NCBI GenBank assembly: GCA_965219705.1
Contig: OZ244789.1
Span: forward strand, 682,001 to 746,000
DNA from: JAJECS01 sp965219705
GTDB lineage: Bacteria; Chloroflexota; UBA11872
Direction of reading: 5' to 3'
DNA: 64,000 bases
Positions 45,752 to 54,680 of the stretch are shown piece after piece. The position numbers and the translations under genes are program-made. A model generated the notes under the pieces. It worked only from the letters and a program-made list of their open reading frames with translations. It was not told where the DNA came from and did no database searches. Each line of letters opens with the position of its first letter. Within the stretch, counting starts at the first letter, position 1.

Positions 45752-46113
45752 AATTCATCCAACGAGTGATCTTGATTCGTCAGCACTCTCAGGCATTGGC
45801 CGGCCGGAGCTACGTGGGCACCACGATCTCACGAGAGATTCGGCGCGAAATCCTAGCACGCCCGCAATGAACCCCATTTCGCGGCACTGCCTCTTGCTGC
45901 CGGAAGCTAGAACCACCCGAGCCTGCAATCGAGTAGGGAAGAAGGGTTTCACTCACATTCTTGGCCGATCCCACTTCCCTTTATGACACAGATCTAAGTT
46001 GAAGATATCTTGCACCGCCGACGTGCCATCTCGAACAAATCGGACCGCAATCATTCCGCAGGTGCGTGCTATCATGCGTGACGCAGTTGCAAAGATGCAT
46101 ATTGGATCAATTA
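45752..46113. other. Intergenic region between divergent peptidase and SDR genes
   Basis: About 360 bases with lower G+C than the flanks. No convincing gene, repeat or RNA is seen. As the only space between divergent transcription units, it should hold both promoters. A TATCAT near 46070 could be a -10 element for the SDR gene, but no matching -35 box is visible. Confidence 0.4.
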
Positions 46114-46884
46114 GTGATCACGTCACGGCTTGCCGACAAAGTAGCCATCATCACAGGCGCGGCATCCGGGATCGGCCGCGCCAGCGCCAACCGCTTCGCT
46201 CGTGAGAACGCCAAAGTAGTGATCGCCGACATCGACACCAACGGAGGCGAACACTCCGCCGAATTGATCAAGCAAGAAGGCGGTGACGCTTCATTCAAAC
46301 ATTGCGACGTATCGGATACCAAGCACGTGCAGGAATTGGTCGAGGAGGTGATGGCAACTCACGGTCGCATCGACATTCTGTTTGCCAATGCCGCCTACTT
46401 GGACGAGTTCTTCGGCGCGGCTGAGACTCCTGAAGACGCCTGGGACCGTTCCATCGGTGTCACCCTCACCGGCGTGTATCTGTGCTGCAAGCATGTAATC
46501 CCCCACATGATCCAAGCCGGCGGCGGCTCGATCCTCGCAACTTCATCGGTCGGTGGTTCCGTCGCCTTCGATAGGCAAGCCTCCTACTGCACGGCCAAAG
46601 CCGGCGTGATCATGCTGATGAAAACAATTGCCCGCGACTATGGCCGCTCCGGTATTCGCGCCAACGCCATCGCGCCCGGCGCCGTGTATACGCCCGTAAT
46701 GGACGACGTCAAGCGCCGCAATCCGACGGGCTGGGACCAGGTCCTGCGCGACATGAGCTTGCTCGAGCGACTTTGGGCCGAGCCCGAGGACATTGCCGCT
46801 GCCGCCGCATATCTCGTCAGCGACGAAGCGGCCTTCGTCACCGGAACCGTGCTCACCGTTGACGGCGGCTGGACGGCCCACTAG
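46114..46884 (+). CDS. Short-chain dehydrogenase/reductase
   Basis: Classical NAD(P)-dependent SDR of about 256 residues. The cofactor motif is ITGAASGIGRAS, a modified NNAG block is FANAAYL, the catalytic Ser lies in ATSSVGG, and YCTAK provides Tyr and Lys. VLTVDGGWTAH closes the protein. The start is uncertain. GTG 46114 gives the normal N-terminus, while the frame stays open to 46066. It is the last gene of the catabolic island and stands alone on the + strand. Confidence 0.87.
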   Translation: MITSRLADKVAIITGAASGIGRASANRFARENAKVVIADIDTNGGEHSAELIKQEGGDASFKHCDVSDTKHVQELVEEVMATHGRIDILFANAAYLDEFFGAAETPEDAWDRSIGVTLTGVYLCCKHVIPHMIQAGGGSILATSSVGGSVAFDRQASYCTAKAGVIMLMKTIARDYGRSGIRANAIAPGAVYTPVMDDVKRRNPTGWDQVLRDMSLLERLWAEPEDIAAAAAYLVSDEAAFVTGTVLTVDGGWTAH

Positions 46885-46944
46885 CCCTGCGCTTACTCCG
46901 CGCCTGTCAGCTAGCAAGAGCGGGCCGCATGGGACGCGCCGCGA

Positions 46945-47916
46945 CTACGACCGTTCGAGAAATACCCGAATGACGCGGCCATCGGTTCGGACCGTGACGC
47001 TGCCGGCAAGATCGGTGCGAAATACGGCCGCGTCGCGAGTTCGGAGCCGGACAAGCGCGCGATCTCGGGGGTGGTCGAAGGCGTTGTAGCGTCCGGCTGA
47101 CACGACGGCGATCTGAGGCTCGACCGCGTCCAGGAACTCACCGGTCGACGAGCTGTTCGAGCCGTGGTGCGGCACCTTGAGGATGTCAGCAGACCCCAAG
47201 ACGCCGGACGCCAGGAGATCTCGCTCGGCGGACGCCTCGATGTCTCCCGTCAACAGGATCGCCGAGGTCTGATAGGCCAGATGCAGCACGATCGACCGAT
47301 TGTTGTCATCGTCCGGCCCCGGCACGGGCGGGTTGAGCACGCTGAGTTCCACCTGCGGGTGCCAGGGCAACACATCCTCTCGTTCGACTCGCTGAATCGG
47401 GATGCCGGCTTCGCGAGCCAGGTCCATCACCTTGCGCATCACCGGGTGGCTCAGGTCGTCATCGGCGTGAACGATGGTCCCGACCACGAACTCGCTCATG
47501 ATGGTCGGCGCGCCGCCGATGTGGTCCGCATCCGAGTGGGTGAGCACCAGGTAGTCGATTTGGTCCACGCCCAACCGACGCAGGTGGGGCACGATCACGG
47601 CGCCGGCGGTTTGCGCATCGGGTCCCGCGTCCACCAGCATGGTCGCGTCGCCGAGCCGCGTCAGCAGGGCATCGCCCTGGCCGACATCCAGCGCGCGCAA
47701 CTCCAACTCGCCCGCCGCGAGCGGCGGCAACGCGGCGGATTCTGGCTGTGCCCGGATCACGCTGCCGAGCACGATGAGCAGCGCCGCCAGCAGCAAGATC
47801 GCCGCCAGACGGGGTCTCACGGTTGGACCAAGGGGCGGCAGCCCCACTTGGCGCAGGCGCCCACCGATCGCTCTGATCGCATGAGCGACTGCGGCGCTCA
47901 GCGCGATCAGCGGCAC
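46945..47916 (-). CDS. ComEC/Rec2-like metallo-beta-lactamase-fold hydrolase
   Basis: A 323-residue protein with one N-terminal membrane helix (about residues 37-55) and an extracytoplasmic metallo-beta-lactamase domain. The motifs are LDVGQGDALL, LTHSDADHIGG (metal-binding HxDxDH), LLTGDIEASAE and VPHHGSNSSST. This matches the C-terminal domain of the DNA-uptake protein ComEC, but the long membrane channel part is missing, so it is a stand-alone hydrolase. A nuclease or phosphodiesterase role is possible. GTG start; convergent with the SDR gene. Confidence 0.82.
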   Translation of the reverse strand: MPLIALSAAVAHAIRAIGGRLRQVGLPPLGPTVRPRLAAILLLAALLIVLGSVIRAQPESAALPPLAAGELELRALDVGQGDALLTRLGDATMLVDAGPDAQTAGAVIVPHLRRLGVDQIDYLVLTHSDADHIGGAPTIMSEFVVGTIVHADDDLSHPVMRKVMDLAREAGIPIQRVEREDVLPWHPQVELSVLNPPVPGPDDDNNRSIVLHLAYQTSAILLTGDIEASAERDLLASGVLGSADILKVPHHGSNSSSTGEFLDAVEPQIAVVSAGRYNAFDHPRDRALVRLRTRDAAVFRTDLAGSVTVRTDGRVIRVFLERS

Positions 47917-48037
47917 GGGCGAGGGCTTCGCAGGATAGATTCAGGGGCTACGGGGCCGAGTCGCGTTGCGCCAAGGGCCGAACTGAAGTGCGGGCCGGCT
48001 CCGCGAAGCGGTTGCCTCAGACGCCGACCGCGGACCG

Positions 48038-49279
48038 TCAGAGGGGACGCACGTGCCCATCACCGCGCACGACCCACTTATAGGTGGTCAGCTCGCGCAA
48101 GCCCATCGGCCCGCGGGCGTGGAGCTTCTGGGTGCTGATGCCAACCTCGGCGCCGAGCCCAAACTCGCCGCCGTCCGTGAACTGCGTGGACGCATTCACG
48201 TAAACCACGGCAGCGTCAACTTCGTCGAGAAAGCGCTCCGCATGCGCCAGCGTACTTGTCACGATGGCCTCCGAATGGCTCGACCCGTGCGTGTGGATAT
48301 GGCCCAGCGCCTCCTCCAGACCGTTCACGACGACCACCGACATGCGCAGGCCGAGCCACTCGGTGTCCAGGTCCCCATCCGCCAGCCCCACCACCTGTCC
48401 CGTTTCCGCCAGGAGCGTCGACGCTTCGGCGTCGGCGTGCATCTCAACGCCCTTTTCGGCCAGGGCTCGCCCGATGGCCGGCAAGAATTCGGACGCCACG
48501 GCCCGGTCGACGAGAAGGGTGTCCAACGCGTTGCAGATCGACGGCCGCCGGGTCTTGGCATTCGCCACAATGCGCTCGGCCGCCGACAGATCGGCGCCCG
48601 CATCGACAAAGGTGTGACACACGCCCCAGCCGGTCTCGAGCACAGGCACCGAGGCCGTCTCGGTGACAAACTCAATCAGGCCGGCGCCGCCGCGAGGCAC
48701 GGCGACGTCCACACCGGGTCGCGCCTGCAAGAGCTCGCGCACTAGTTGACGGTCGGGATTGGTGATCGCCTGGATCGCATCCGCCGGCACCCCGGCCGCG
48801 CGCAGCGCCTCGCGCGCCAAGCGGACCAGCGCGCCGGTGCTGTGTTGGGATTCGCGACCGCCGCGCAGAATTACGGCGTTCCCGGCCTTCAGACCGAGGG
48901 CCGAGATGTCGATTGCCACGTTTGGACGCGATTCGAACACCGCCGCGATCACCCCGAGCGGCACACGACGGCGGGCAACCTCGAGACCATTCGGCAGCCG
49001 ACGCGCATCAACCGACTCGCCGACTGGGTCGGGAAGGCCAACAACCGTACCCAGCGTGTCGGCGATCGCATCGATCCGCGCCGGGGTGAGCGACAGACGG
49101 TCGATGAAGGCCTCATCGCGGCCGCCGGCGCGCGCCTGCGCAACATCGTCGGCGTTAGCCGCCAGCACGTCGTTTTGTTCAGCACGGAGCGCCGCCGCCA
49201 TCGCTTCAAGCGCGCGGTTCTTGGCGTCGCCGTCCAGCCGCGCAACCTCACGCGCGGCCCGTTGTGCTGCCGCCACCAT
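48038..49279 (-). CDS. proA: Glutamate-5-semialdehyde dehydrogenase
   Basis: NADPH-dependent reduction of glutamyl-5-phosphate, step 2 of proline synthesis. The protein has VPLGVIAAVFESRPNV, ILRGGRES, the catalytic Cys in ETGWGVCHTFVD, and GLGAEVGISTQKLHARGPMGL near the end. Length 413 residues, normal. It lies 68 bases downstream of proB on the same strand, the usual operon order proB-proA. Confidence 0.95.
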   Translation of the reverse strand: MVAAAQRAAREVARLDGDAKNRALEAMAAALRAEQNDVLAANADDVAQARAGGRDEAFIDRLSLTPARIDAIADTLGTVVGLPDPVGESVDARRLPNGLEVARRRVPLGVIAAVFESRPNVAIDISALGLKAGNAVILRGGRESQHSTGALVRLAREALRAAGVPADAIQAITNPDRQLVRELLQARPGVDVAVPRGGAGLIEFVTETASVPVLETGWGVCHTFVDAGADLSAAERIVANAKTRRPSICNALDTLLVDRAVASEFLPAIGRALAEKGVEMHADAEASTLLAETGQVVGLADGDLDTEWLGLRMSVVVVNGLEEALGHIHTHGSSHSEAIVTSTLAHAERFLDEVDAAVVYVNASTQFTDGGEFGLGAEVGISTQKLHARGPMGLRELTTYKWVVRGDGHVRPL

Positions 49280-49347
49280 GTCGGGGACGCTCGGTCGGAC
49301 GGTGGTTGGCGTGTCAGTTGCGGTGATGGCGATCTCCTCGATCCAAT

Positions 49348-50454
49348 CTAGGCACTGTCGAGCAACACCAGATTGTTGCGATGCACAACCTCCGCGCCGT
49401 GGTCGTAGCCAAGGATTGACTCGATCAAGTGCGACGGCCGACCCAAGATTCGCACCAAGTCGTGCGAGGCATAGTTTACTAGGCCGCGGGCGAAGACCTG
49501 CTGGTCGGGACCGGCCACGGCCACGACATCGCCCCGGATGAAGTCGCCGTCCACCGCGAGAATTCCCGCAGGGAGCAAGCTGCTCCCGGCATCGGTGAGC
49601 GCGCTCCTGGCCCCCTCGTCGACGCGCAAGGTCCCGCGCTCGGTGGCGGCGGAGCTGAGCCAGCGGGCCCAGCTATTTCGGGCCGCCCTTCGGGGTGCGA
49701 AGCGCGTGCCGATGCTCTCTCCGGCAGCGACGCGCCGAAGGACGTCAGGCACAGTCCCGCCCGCGACGACGACCTCGATGCCGTCGGAGCTGGCCTGGCG
49801 CGCCGCCTCGACCTTCGAGCGAACGCCGCCGGATCCGCCGGTCCCGGTCGCTCCCGCCGCGTTGGCCAGCAGGTCATCAGTCATTTCATGTCCGTCCCGA
49901 ATCAGCTCCGCGTCGGGTCGGCGCCGTGGATCGCCCGTATAGAGGCCGGCAGTTGACGTGAGCAGGATCAAGGTGTCGGCGTCGACGAGCTGCGCGATGA
50001 GGGCCGACAGCGGGTCGTTGTCGCCAAAGCGCAACTCCTCCGTGGCAACCACGTCGTTTTCGTTGGCGACGGGCAGCACGCCGTGGTCCAACAGGCCGTT
50101 CAGGGCGTTGCGCGCATTCAGGAAGCCGTCGCGCGTGGTCAGGTCGGCGCGGGACAGCAGCGCCTGGGCCACGGTGATGCCGTGCGCCGCAAATGCCGCG
50201 CCGTAGCGGGCGATGAGCGGCGCCTGCCCCACAGCCGCCAAGACCTGGCGCGTGATGAGCTGATTGCCGCGCAGATGCAGCGTGGCGCGCCCCGCCGCCA
50301 CGGCACCGGAGGTGACGAGGAGCACCTCGACCTCGTCCTGCATGAGCGCCGCAATCTGGGCCGCAATCTGCTCGATGTAGGCCTCGTCAAGGCCGCTCGG
50401 CGTCGTGAGCAGTTGTGTGCCGCACTTGACGACGATGCGCTTTCGACGAGGCAT
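49348..50454 (-). CDS. proB: Glutamate 5-kinase
   Basis: Phosphorylates glutamate, the first step of proline synthesis. The amino acid kinase domain begins RRKRIVVKCGTQLL and has LLVTSGAVAAGR, NENDVVATEELRFGDND and LLTSTAGLYTGDPR. A C-terminal PUA domain follows from about residue 280. ATG 50454 gives 368 residues, as expected. A longer open frame to 50661 would run into the divergent EF-G gene and is rejected. Confidence 0.95.
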   Translation of the reverse strand: MPRRKRIVVKCGTQLLTTPSGLDEAYIEQIAAQIAALMQDEVEVLLVTSGAVAAGRATLHLRGNQLITRQVLAAVGQAPLIARYGAAFAAHGITVAQALLSRADLTTRDGFLNARNALNGLLDHGVLPVANENDVVATEELRFGDNDPLSALIAQLVDADTLILLTSTAGLYTGDPRRRPDAELIRDGHEMTDDLLANAAGATGTGGSGGVRSKVEAARQASSDGIEVVVAGGTVPDVLRRVAAGESIGTRFAPRRAARNSWARWLSSAATERGTLRVDEGARSALTDAGSSLLPAGILAVDGDFIRGDVVAVAGPDQQVFARGLVNYASHDLVRILGRPSHLIESILGYDHGAEVVHRNNLVLLDSA

Positions 50455-50489
50455 GGTGGCTGGGATTCCGATCCGACGAGCCGCTCGGC

Positions 50490-50519
50490 TGCGTGATTGT
50501 AGGGAGTCGCCGATATAAT
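50490..50519 (+). promoter_or_regulatory. Candidate promoter for the EF-G-like gene
   Basis: A perfect TATAAT lies at 50514-50519, 57 bases before the EF-G-like start, in the 121-base divergent space with proB. The -35 region about 17 bases upstream (around CGTGAT) is a poor match, so the call rests on the -10 box and its location. Confidence 0.45.
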
Positions 50520-50575
50520 GGCGGTCCCCCGCGCCCACGCGCCTCGGCGCGCATAGCCCCAAGGAACACACGGTC

Positions 50576-52639
50576 ATGGATCGGGACAACAGCGATGCGA
50601 TCCGGAACGTGGCGTTCGTGGCGCACAGCGGCGCCGGCAAGACCTCCCTCACCGAGGCCATGGCCTATGTGACCGGGCAGTCGTCGCGCCTCGGGCGAGT
50701 GGAAGAAGGCAACACCATCTCCGATTTCGACCCCGATGAGGTGGACCGGGGCATGTCCATCAACTTGGCCGTTGTTCCATGCGACTGGCGCGGCGCCACG
50801 GTCAACGCCATCGATACACCCGGATATCCGGACTTCGTTGGCGACGTGGTCTCAGGTCTGCGGGCGGCGGATGCGGCGATCGTCGTGGTCGACGCCACTG
50901 CCGGCATTGAGGTCGGTACCGAAATCGTGTGGCGCCTCGTGGAACGGCAGGATCGACCTCGGCTCGTGGTCGTCAACCGGATGGACCGCGAGAACGTGAG
51001 CTGGGAAAACGTCGTCCAAGAGCTGCGCGACAAGTTCGGCGCGGCCATCGCCCCCATCCAGATTCCGCTGGGCGACGCTCCCGCGTTCGACGGCGTGATT
51101 GACCTGCTGGACGGCACGGCCCGCGCGTTCACCGACGGCGGCAGTGAGCCGGTTCCCGTGCCCGAGGCGCTGAGCGAGACCCTGGAAGCCGCGCGCGAGG
51201 AGCTTACCGACGCGGTGGCCGCCACGGACGACGACCTGCTCGAAAAATACCTCGAAGAGGAAGAGATCGAACGCGAGGAGATCGAGCGCGCGCTCCGGGC
51301 CGGGGTGCGCAACGGCGAGATCTACCCCGTCGTGTTCACGGCCGCCACGGCAACGAACGGCGTGCGCGAGTTGCTCGATGCCATCACCACGCTGCTGCCG
51401 ACGCCGTCGGACCTGCCCGTCATGACCGGCGAGAACGGCGCGACGCTCGACGTCAGGAGCGACGGGCCGATCGTGGCGCAAGTGTTCAAGACCCTGGCCG
51501 ATCCCTTTGTGGGAAAGGTGTCCCTGCTGCGCGTCTACACCGGGACGATCCCCGGGGATATCGAGCTGCACAACCAGACCAGCGGCCGCAACGAGAGGCT
51601 CTCCGGCTTCCAATACCCCGTGGGCAAGGGCGGCCAGCAAACGGGAACCGTTGTCGCGGGCGACATCGCGTTTGTCACCAAGCTGGAAAACGTCGCCACT
51701 GGGGACACGCTGGCGTCCGGCGGCTCAACGCACACGATGGGCGCGCTCGAGATGCCCACGCCGCTCTTCGAGGCCGCCATCACGCCGGCGACGCAAGCCG
51801 ATCTGGACAAGATGGGCCAGGTGCTCGCACGCATCGCCGAGGAGGACCCGTCGTTGCGCGTGGGTCGCGACGACCAAACCGGCGAAACCATCCTGGCCGG
51901 GCTCGGCGAGTCGCACGTGCATATCAGCCTCGAGCGCGTGCGCCGCAAATTCAACGTCAACCTGCTGGCGAACGTGCCGCGCGTGGCCTATCTCGAAACC
52001 ATTCGCAAGACCGTGAACGCGCACGGGCGGCATAAGCGGCAATCAGGCGGTCGGGGTCAGTTCGGGGACGTGCACATCGAGTTCTCGCCGTTGGCGCGGG
52101 GCGCGGGCTTTGAGTTCGAGGACCGCATCAGGGGCGGCTCCATCCCCAGGCAGTACCTGCCGGCGGTGGAGAAGGGGCTCGTCGAGTGCTTTGCCAAGGG
52201 TGCGCTGGCGGGCTTTCCCGTGGTGGATCTCAAGGCCGCGGCATTCGACGGGCAGTATCACGACGTTGACTCGTCCGACGAGGCCTTCCGCAACGCCGCC
52301 CGGCTGGCGGTGGAGAATGGCTACCCGCAGGCCGCGCCCGTGATCCTGGAGCCGATCGTCAAGCTCGCCATCGAGATTCCCGACCTCAATACCGGTGACG
52401 TGATCGGCGATATCAGCGCGCGGCGGGGGCACGTGCTGGGCATGAATCCCGCCGACTACGAGGGCGCCACGATCGTGGAGGTCGAGGCGCCCAAGGCGGA
52501 GGTGCAGCGCTACGCCACGGACTTACGTTCGATCACGCAAGGGCGCGGCCAGTTCACCAGCAGCTTCGTTCGCTACCAGGAAGTGCCGCCGCACGTGCAG
52601 GAGCGCCTCGTCGCCGAGGCCGCCGCCGAGCGCGGCTAG
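50576..52639 (+). CDS. Elongation factor G-like translational GTPase
   Basis: A five-domain EF-G relative of 687 residues. G1 is AHSGAGKTSL, G3 is DTPGY, and G4 is NRMD, where the canonical motif has Lys. It belongs to the EF-G paralogue group with the start IRNVAFVAHSGAGKTSLTEAM and RVEEGNTISDFDPDE, which often coexists with the main EF-G. Domain IV carries GRGQFGDVHIEFSPL and domain V GDISARRGHVLGM. A role in translocation or ribosome rescue/recycling is possible. The start has AAGGA nine bases upstream. The main fusA gene is not here. Confidence 0.88.
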   Translation: MDRDNSDAIRNVAFVAHSGAGKTSLTEAMAYVTGQSSRLGRVEEGNTISDFDPDEVDRGMSINLAVVPCDWRGATVNAIDTPGYPDFVGDVVSGLRAADAAIVVVDATAGIEVGTEIVWRLVERQDRPRLVVVNRMDRENVSWENVVQELRDKFGAAIAPIQIPLGDAPAFDGVIDLLDGTARAFTDGGSEPVPVPEALSETLEAAREELTDAVAATDDDLLEKYLEEEEIEREEIERALRAGVRNGEIYPVVFTAATATNGVRELLDAITTLLPTPSDLPVMTGENGATLDVRSDGPIVAQVFKTLADPFVGKVSLLRVYTGTIPGDIELHNQTSGRNERLSGFQYPVGKGGQQTGTVVAGDIAFVTKLENVATGDTLASGGSTHTMGALEMPTPLFEAAITPATQADLDKMGQVLARIAEEDPSLRVGRDDQTGETILAGLGESHVHISLERVRRKFNVNLLANVPRVAYLETIRKTVNAHGRHKRQSGGRGQFGDVHIEFSPLARGAGFEFEDRIRGGSIPRQYLPAVEKGLVECFAKGALAGFPVVDLKAAAFDGQYHDVDSSDEAFRNAARLAVENGYPQAAPVILEPIVKLAIEIPDLNTGDVIGDISARRGHVLGMNPADYEGATIVEVEAPKAEVQRYATDLRSITQGRGQFTSSFVRYQEVPPHVQERLVAEAAAERG

Positions 52640-52646
52640 CGTCACG

Positions 52647-53705
52647 GTGAACGCTGCAGGCCGCGAGTTCCTGCAACGGCTGATCGACGCGCCGAGTCCA
52701 TCCGGCTACGAGCAGGCCGTGCGCCGCGTCTGGCGCGAGACGGTCTCGGCATTCGCGGACGACGTGCGCAGCGACGTTCACGGCAACGTCATCGCCAGCC
52801 GCAATCCCAGCGGCAGCCCGCGTCTGATGTTCGCCGGCCACTGCGACGAGCTGGGCCTGCAAGTCAACTACATCTCGGACAAGGGCTATCTCTACTTCAA
52901 CACGATCGGCGGACACGATCCGAGCCTGATTTCCGGGCGGCGCGTGATCATCCACACGCAGGACGGCCCCGTGCGCGGGGTGACGGGACGTCGGGCGGTG
53001 CACCTGACGCCTCGCGGCGAGCGCGGCAAGGAGCAAAAGGTCGAGGACATCTGGATCGACATTGGCGTGAGCGACAAGGCCGAGGCCGAAACGCTGGTGC
53101 GCGTGGGCGACGCGGTGACCTACGAGCTGGGCATGCAGCCGCTGCGCAACGGGCTGGCCGTGGCCCGGGCGTTCGACAACAAGATCGGCGCCTGGGTGGT
53201 GGCCGAGGCCCTGCGGCGCATCGACGCGGCGGCCTGCAAGGCGGAGGTGGTCTCCGTGGCCACGGTGCAGGAGGAACTCGGCTTGCGCGGCGCCACGACG
53301 AGCACGTTTGGGATCGACCCGCTGGTCGGCGTCGCGGTGGACGTGACCCATGCCACCGATCATCCCAACGTGAACAAGGTCACCGCTGGCGACGTCAGCC
53401 TGGACGGCGGTCCCGTGATCACCCGCGGCGCCAACGTGAATCCCGTGGTGGAGCAGCTGCTGATGGAAAGCGCCGAGGCGCTGGGGATGACCGTGCAGGT
53501 GGAGGCCGAGCCCCGCGGAACGGGCACCGACGCCAACGCCATGCAGCTCTCGCGGGCCGGCGTGGCCACCGGTCTGGTGAGCGTGCCGCTGCGCTACATG
53601 CACACGCCGTCGGAGATCATCTCGCTCGACGTCGCAGACCAGGCCGCCGACCTGCTGGCAGCGTTCGCCCAGCGGCTGACGCCGACAATGGATTTCACGC
53701 CCTAA
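52647..53705 (+). CDS. M42 family aminopeptidase (glutamyl aminopeptidase type)
   Basis: Di-metal aminopeptidase of 352 residues that forms large shells in characterised members. The ligands are visible as FAGHCDELGLQV, ARAFDNKIGAWV, TVQEELGLRGA with the catalytic Glu pair, VDVTHATDHPN, and the His in YMHTPSEI. GTG 52647 follows the EF-G-like stop by seven bases, so the two are probably one unit. Cytoplasmic peptide turnover is the likely role. Confidence 0.9.
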   Translation: MNAAGREFLQRLIDAPSPSGYEQAVRRVWRETVSAFADDVRSDVHGNVIASRNPSGSPRLMFAGHCDELGLQVNYISDKGYLYFNTIGGHDPSLISGRRVIIHTQDGPVRGVTGRRAVHLTPRGERGKEQKVEDIWIDIGVSDKAEAETLVRVGDAVTYELGMQPLRNGLAVARAFDNKIGAWVVAEALRRIDAAACKAEVVSVATVQEELGLRGATTSTFGIDPLVGVAVDVTHATDHPNVNKVTAGDVSLDGGPVITRGANVNPVVEQLLMESAEALGMTVQVEAEPRGTGTDANAMQLSRAGVATGLVSVPLRYMHTPSEIISLDVADQAADLLAAFAQRLTPTMDFTP

Positions 53706-53844
53706 GGCAAGTCGCTCAAAGTCCCGGCCGGCGTGCCTGGAGCGCCATCACCGATGAGCGCGCGCGGATTCCCCGAACCTGAAGGCCGGGGGTTGTTATA
53801 CGTGTTCGGGGTTTGTGCTTCGACAACGAAGCAATTGTCGATTC

Positions 53845-53919
53845 GGTGGCCCAGGCTGCGCGCAGCCTGGGAGATTCACCCGCGGCCGGTCCCACGCTGC
53901 ACGCAGCGCGGGCCACCGG
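53845..53919. repeat. 75-base palindromic repeat, copy 1
   Basis: The unit begins GGTGGCCCAGGCTGCGCGC and ends GCGCGGGCCACCGG. It holds two short hairpins, CAGGCTGCGCGCAGCCTG and CGCTGCACGCAGCG, and its ends are themselves inverted (GGTGGCCC with GGGCCACC). Further copies lie at 54681 and 55027 in the same orientation. It starts 34 bases before the PIN toxin end. Confidence 0.88.
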
Positions 53920-53952
53920 GTGTCGGCCCCACGGGTGCATCCCCTCGCGGTC

Positions 53953-54366
53953 TCAAGCGCGAAGCAACTCACGGAGCGCTTCGGTGGGGGTGAGTGCGGG
54001 AATTGGCGAGCGGTCGAAATCCCTGACGTTGCACGTGACGATGTGCCGTGCGCCGCAGGCCCGTGCGGCGGCAACCTGCATGGCGTCCTCAAAGTCCCGC
54101 ATCGGCAGCTCGGCCGCGTAACGCACCGCCCGCGTATCGGTCGCCGCGACCTCGACAAAGCGGGTCAACTCGACAATGAAGTCACGCGCGCTCGGGCCGC
54201 CGCGCGACGGCGCCACGAGATAATAGAAGTTCGAGACGGTATGCCAGGCGATGAAGGCGCTCTCCCGGCCACGCTCGAGCCGATCCAGCAACTCCGCGGC
54301 AGCGTCCGCGTGCGGGTGCCGATCCAGCGCGACGTCAATCAGGACGTCGGTGTCGAGAAGTATCAG
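53953..54366 (-). CDS. VapC-like PIN-domain RNase toxin, start codon unclear
   Basis: PIN-fold nuclease that would cut RNA as the toxin of a VapBC-type pair. The frame encodes ILLDTDVLIDVALDRH, the first acidic residue pair, then AWHTVSNFYYLV, MRDFEDAMQVAAA with further Asp/Glu, and IVTCNVRDFDRS. No ATG, GTG or TTG precedes the LLDTDV motif: the codons just before it are GTA, CCT, CTG and ATA. CTG 54366 would restore a full domain of about 137 residues. TTG 54291 would remove the first catalytic Asp. Either initiation is non-standard or the toxin is disabled. It overlaps the antitoxin stop. Confidence 0.72.
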   Translation of the reverse strand: MILLDTDVLIDVALDRHPHADAAAELLDRLERGRESAFIAWHTVSNFYYLVAPSRGGPSARDFIVELTRFVEVAATDTRAVRYAAELPMRDFEDAMQVAAARACGARHIVTCNVRDFDRSPIPALTPTEALRELLRA

Positions 54367-54584
54367 AGGTACTTTCGAGCCAGGGCCTCGTAGCGGGGAT
54401 CGTGGTGATCCGCCGCTAGCAGCCGGCCCCGCCAGCGCGCGGCGAAGGACGGCGCGCCTTCGTCCACGACCTCGCGCAGCCCTCGCTCGACGAGCGAGGA
54501 CAGCGACACGCCGCGGGCGCGGGCATGCCGCTTGGCGGCGAGGATGACCTCGGCGTCAACCGTGAGCGTGAGCTTATTCTTCAT
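54363..54584 (-). CDS. VapB-like antitoxin (DUF6364-like, ribbon-helix-helix)
   Basis: A 73-residue protein beginning MKNKLTLTVDAEVILAAKRHARARG, with a short beta strand then two helices (SLSSLVERGL), the layout of ribbon-helix-helix antitoxins. The C-terminal part, YEALARKYL at its end, would wrap the toxin. It precedes the PIN gene with overlap at TGA 54363-54365, the normal antitoxin-first order. The DNA just upstream carries a paired GTATACG site that is probably its operator. Confidence 0.78.
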   Translation of the reverse strand: MKNKLTLTVDAEVILAAKRHARARGVSLSSLVERGLREVVDEGAPSFAARWRGRLLAADHHDPRYEALARKYL

Positions 54585-54602
54585 CGCTGCCTGTCGGAGG
54601 AC

Positions 54603-54633
54603 CGTATACGCATAGTCCTACCAGTATACGTAT
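54603..54633 (-). promoter_or_regulatory. Candidate VapB operator/promoter with paired GTATACG sites
   Basis: GTATACG occurs at 54604-54610 and again at 54624-54630, 20 bases apart or about two helical turns, directly upstream of the antitoxin start. GTATAC is palindromic, so each copy can bind a ribbon-helix-helix dimer. The spacing and place fit autoregulation of the module. Confidence 0.5.
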
Positions 54634-54680
54634 TCCTAAGCTCTGGTGCGGCGTCGACTGCGCAGTTCCTCAAGCTGGGC

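Noticed and set aside
50455..50661. N-terminal extension of ProB overlapping the EF-G-like gene
   Set aside because: ProB homologues begin at the KRIVVKCGT segment. The extension crosses the TATAAT promoter and the other gene's start.
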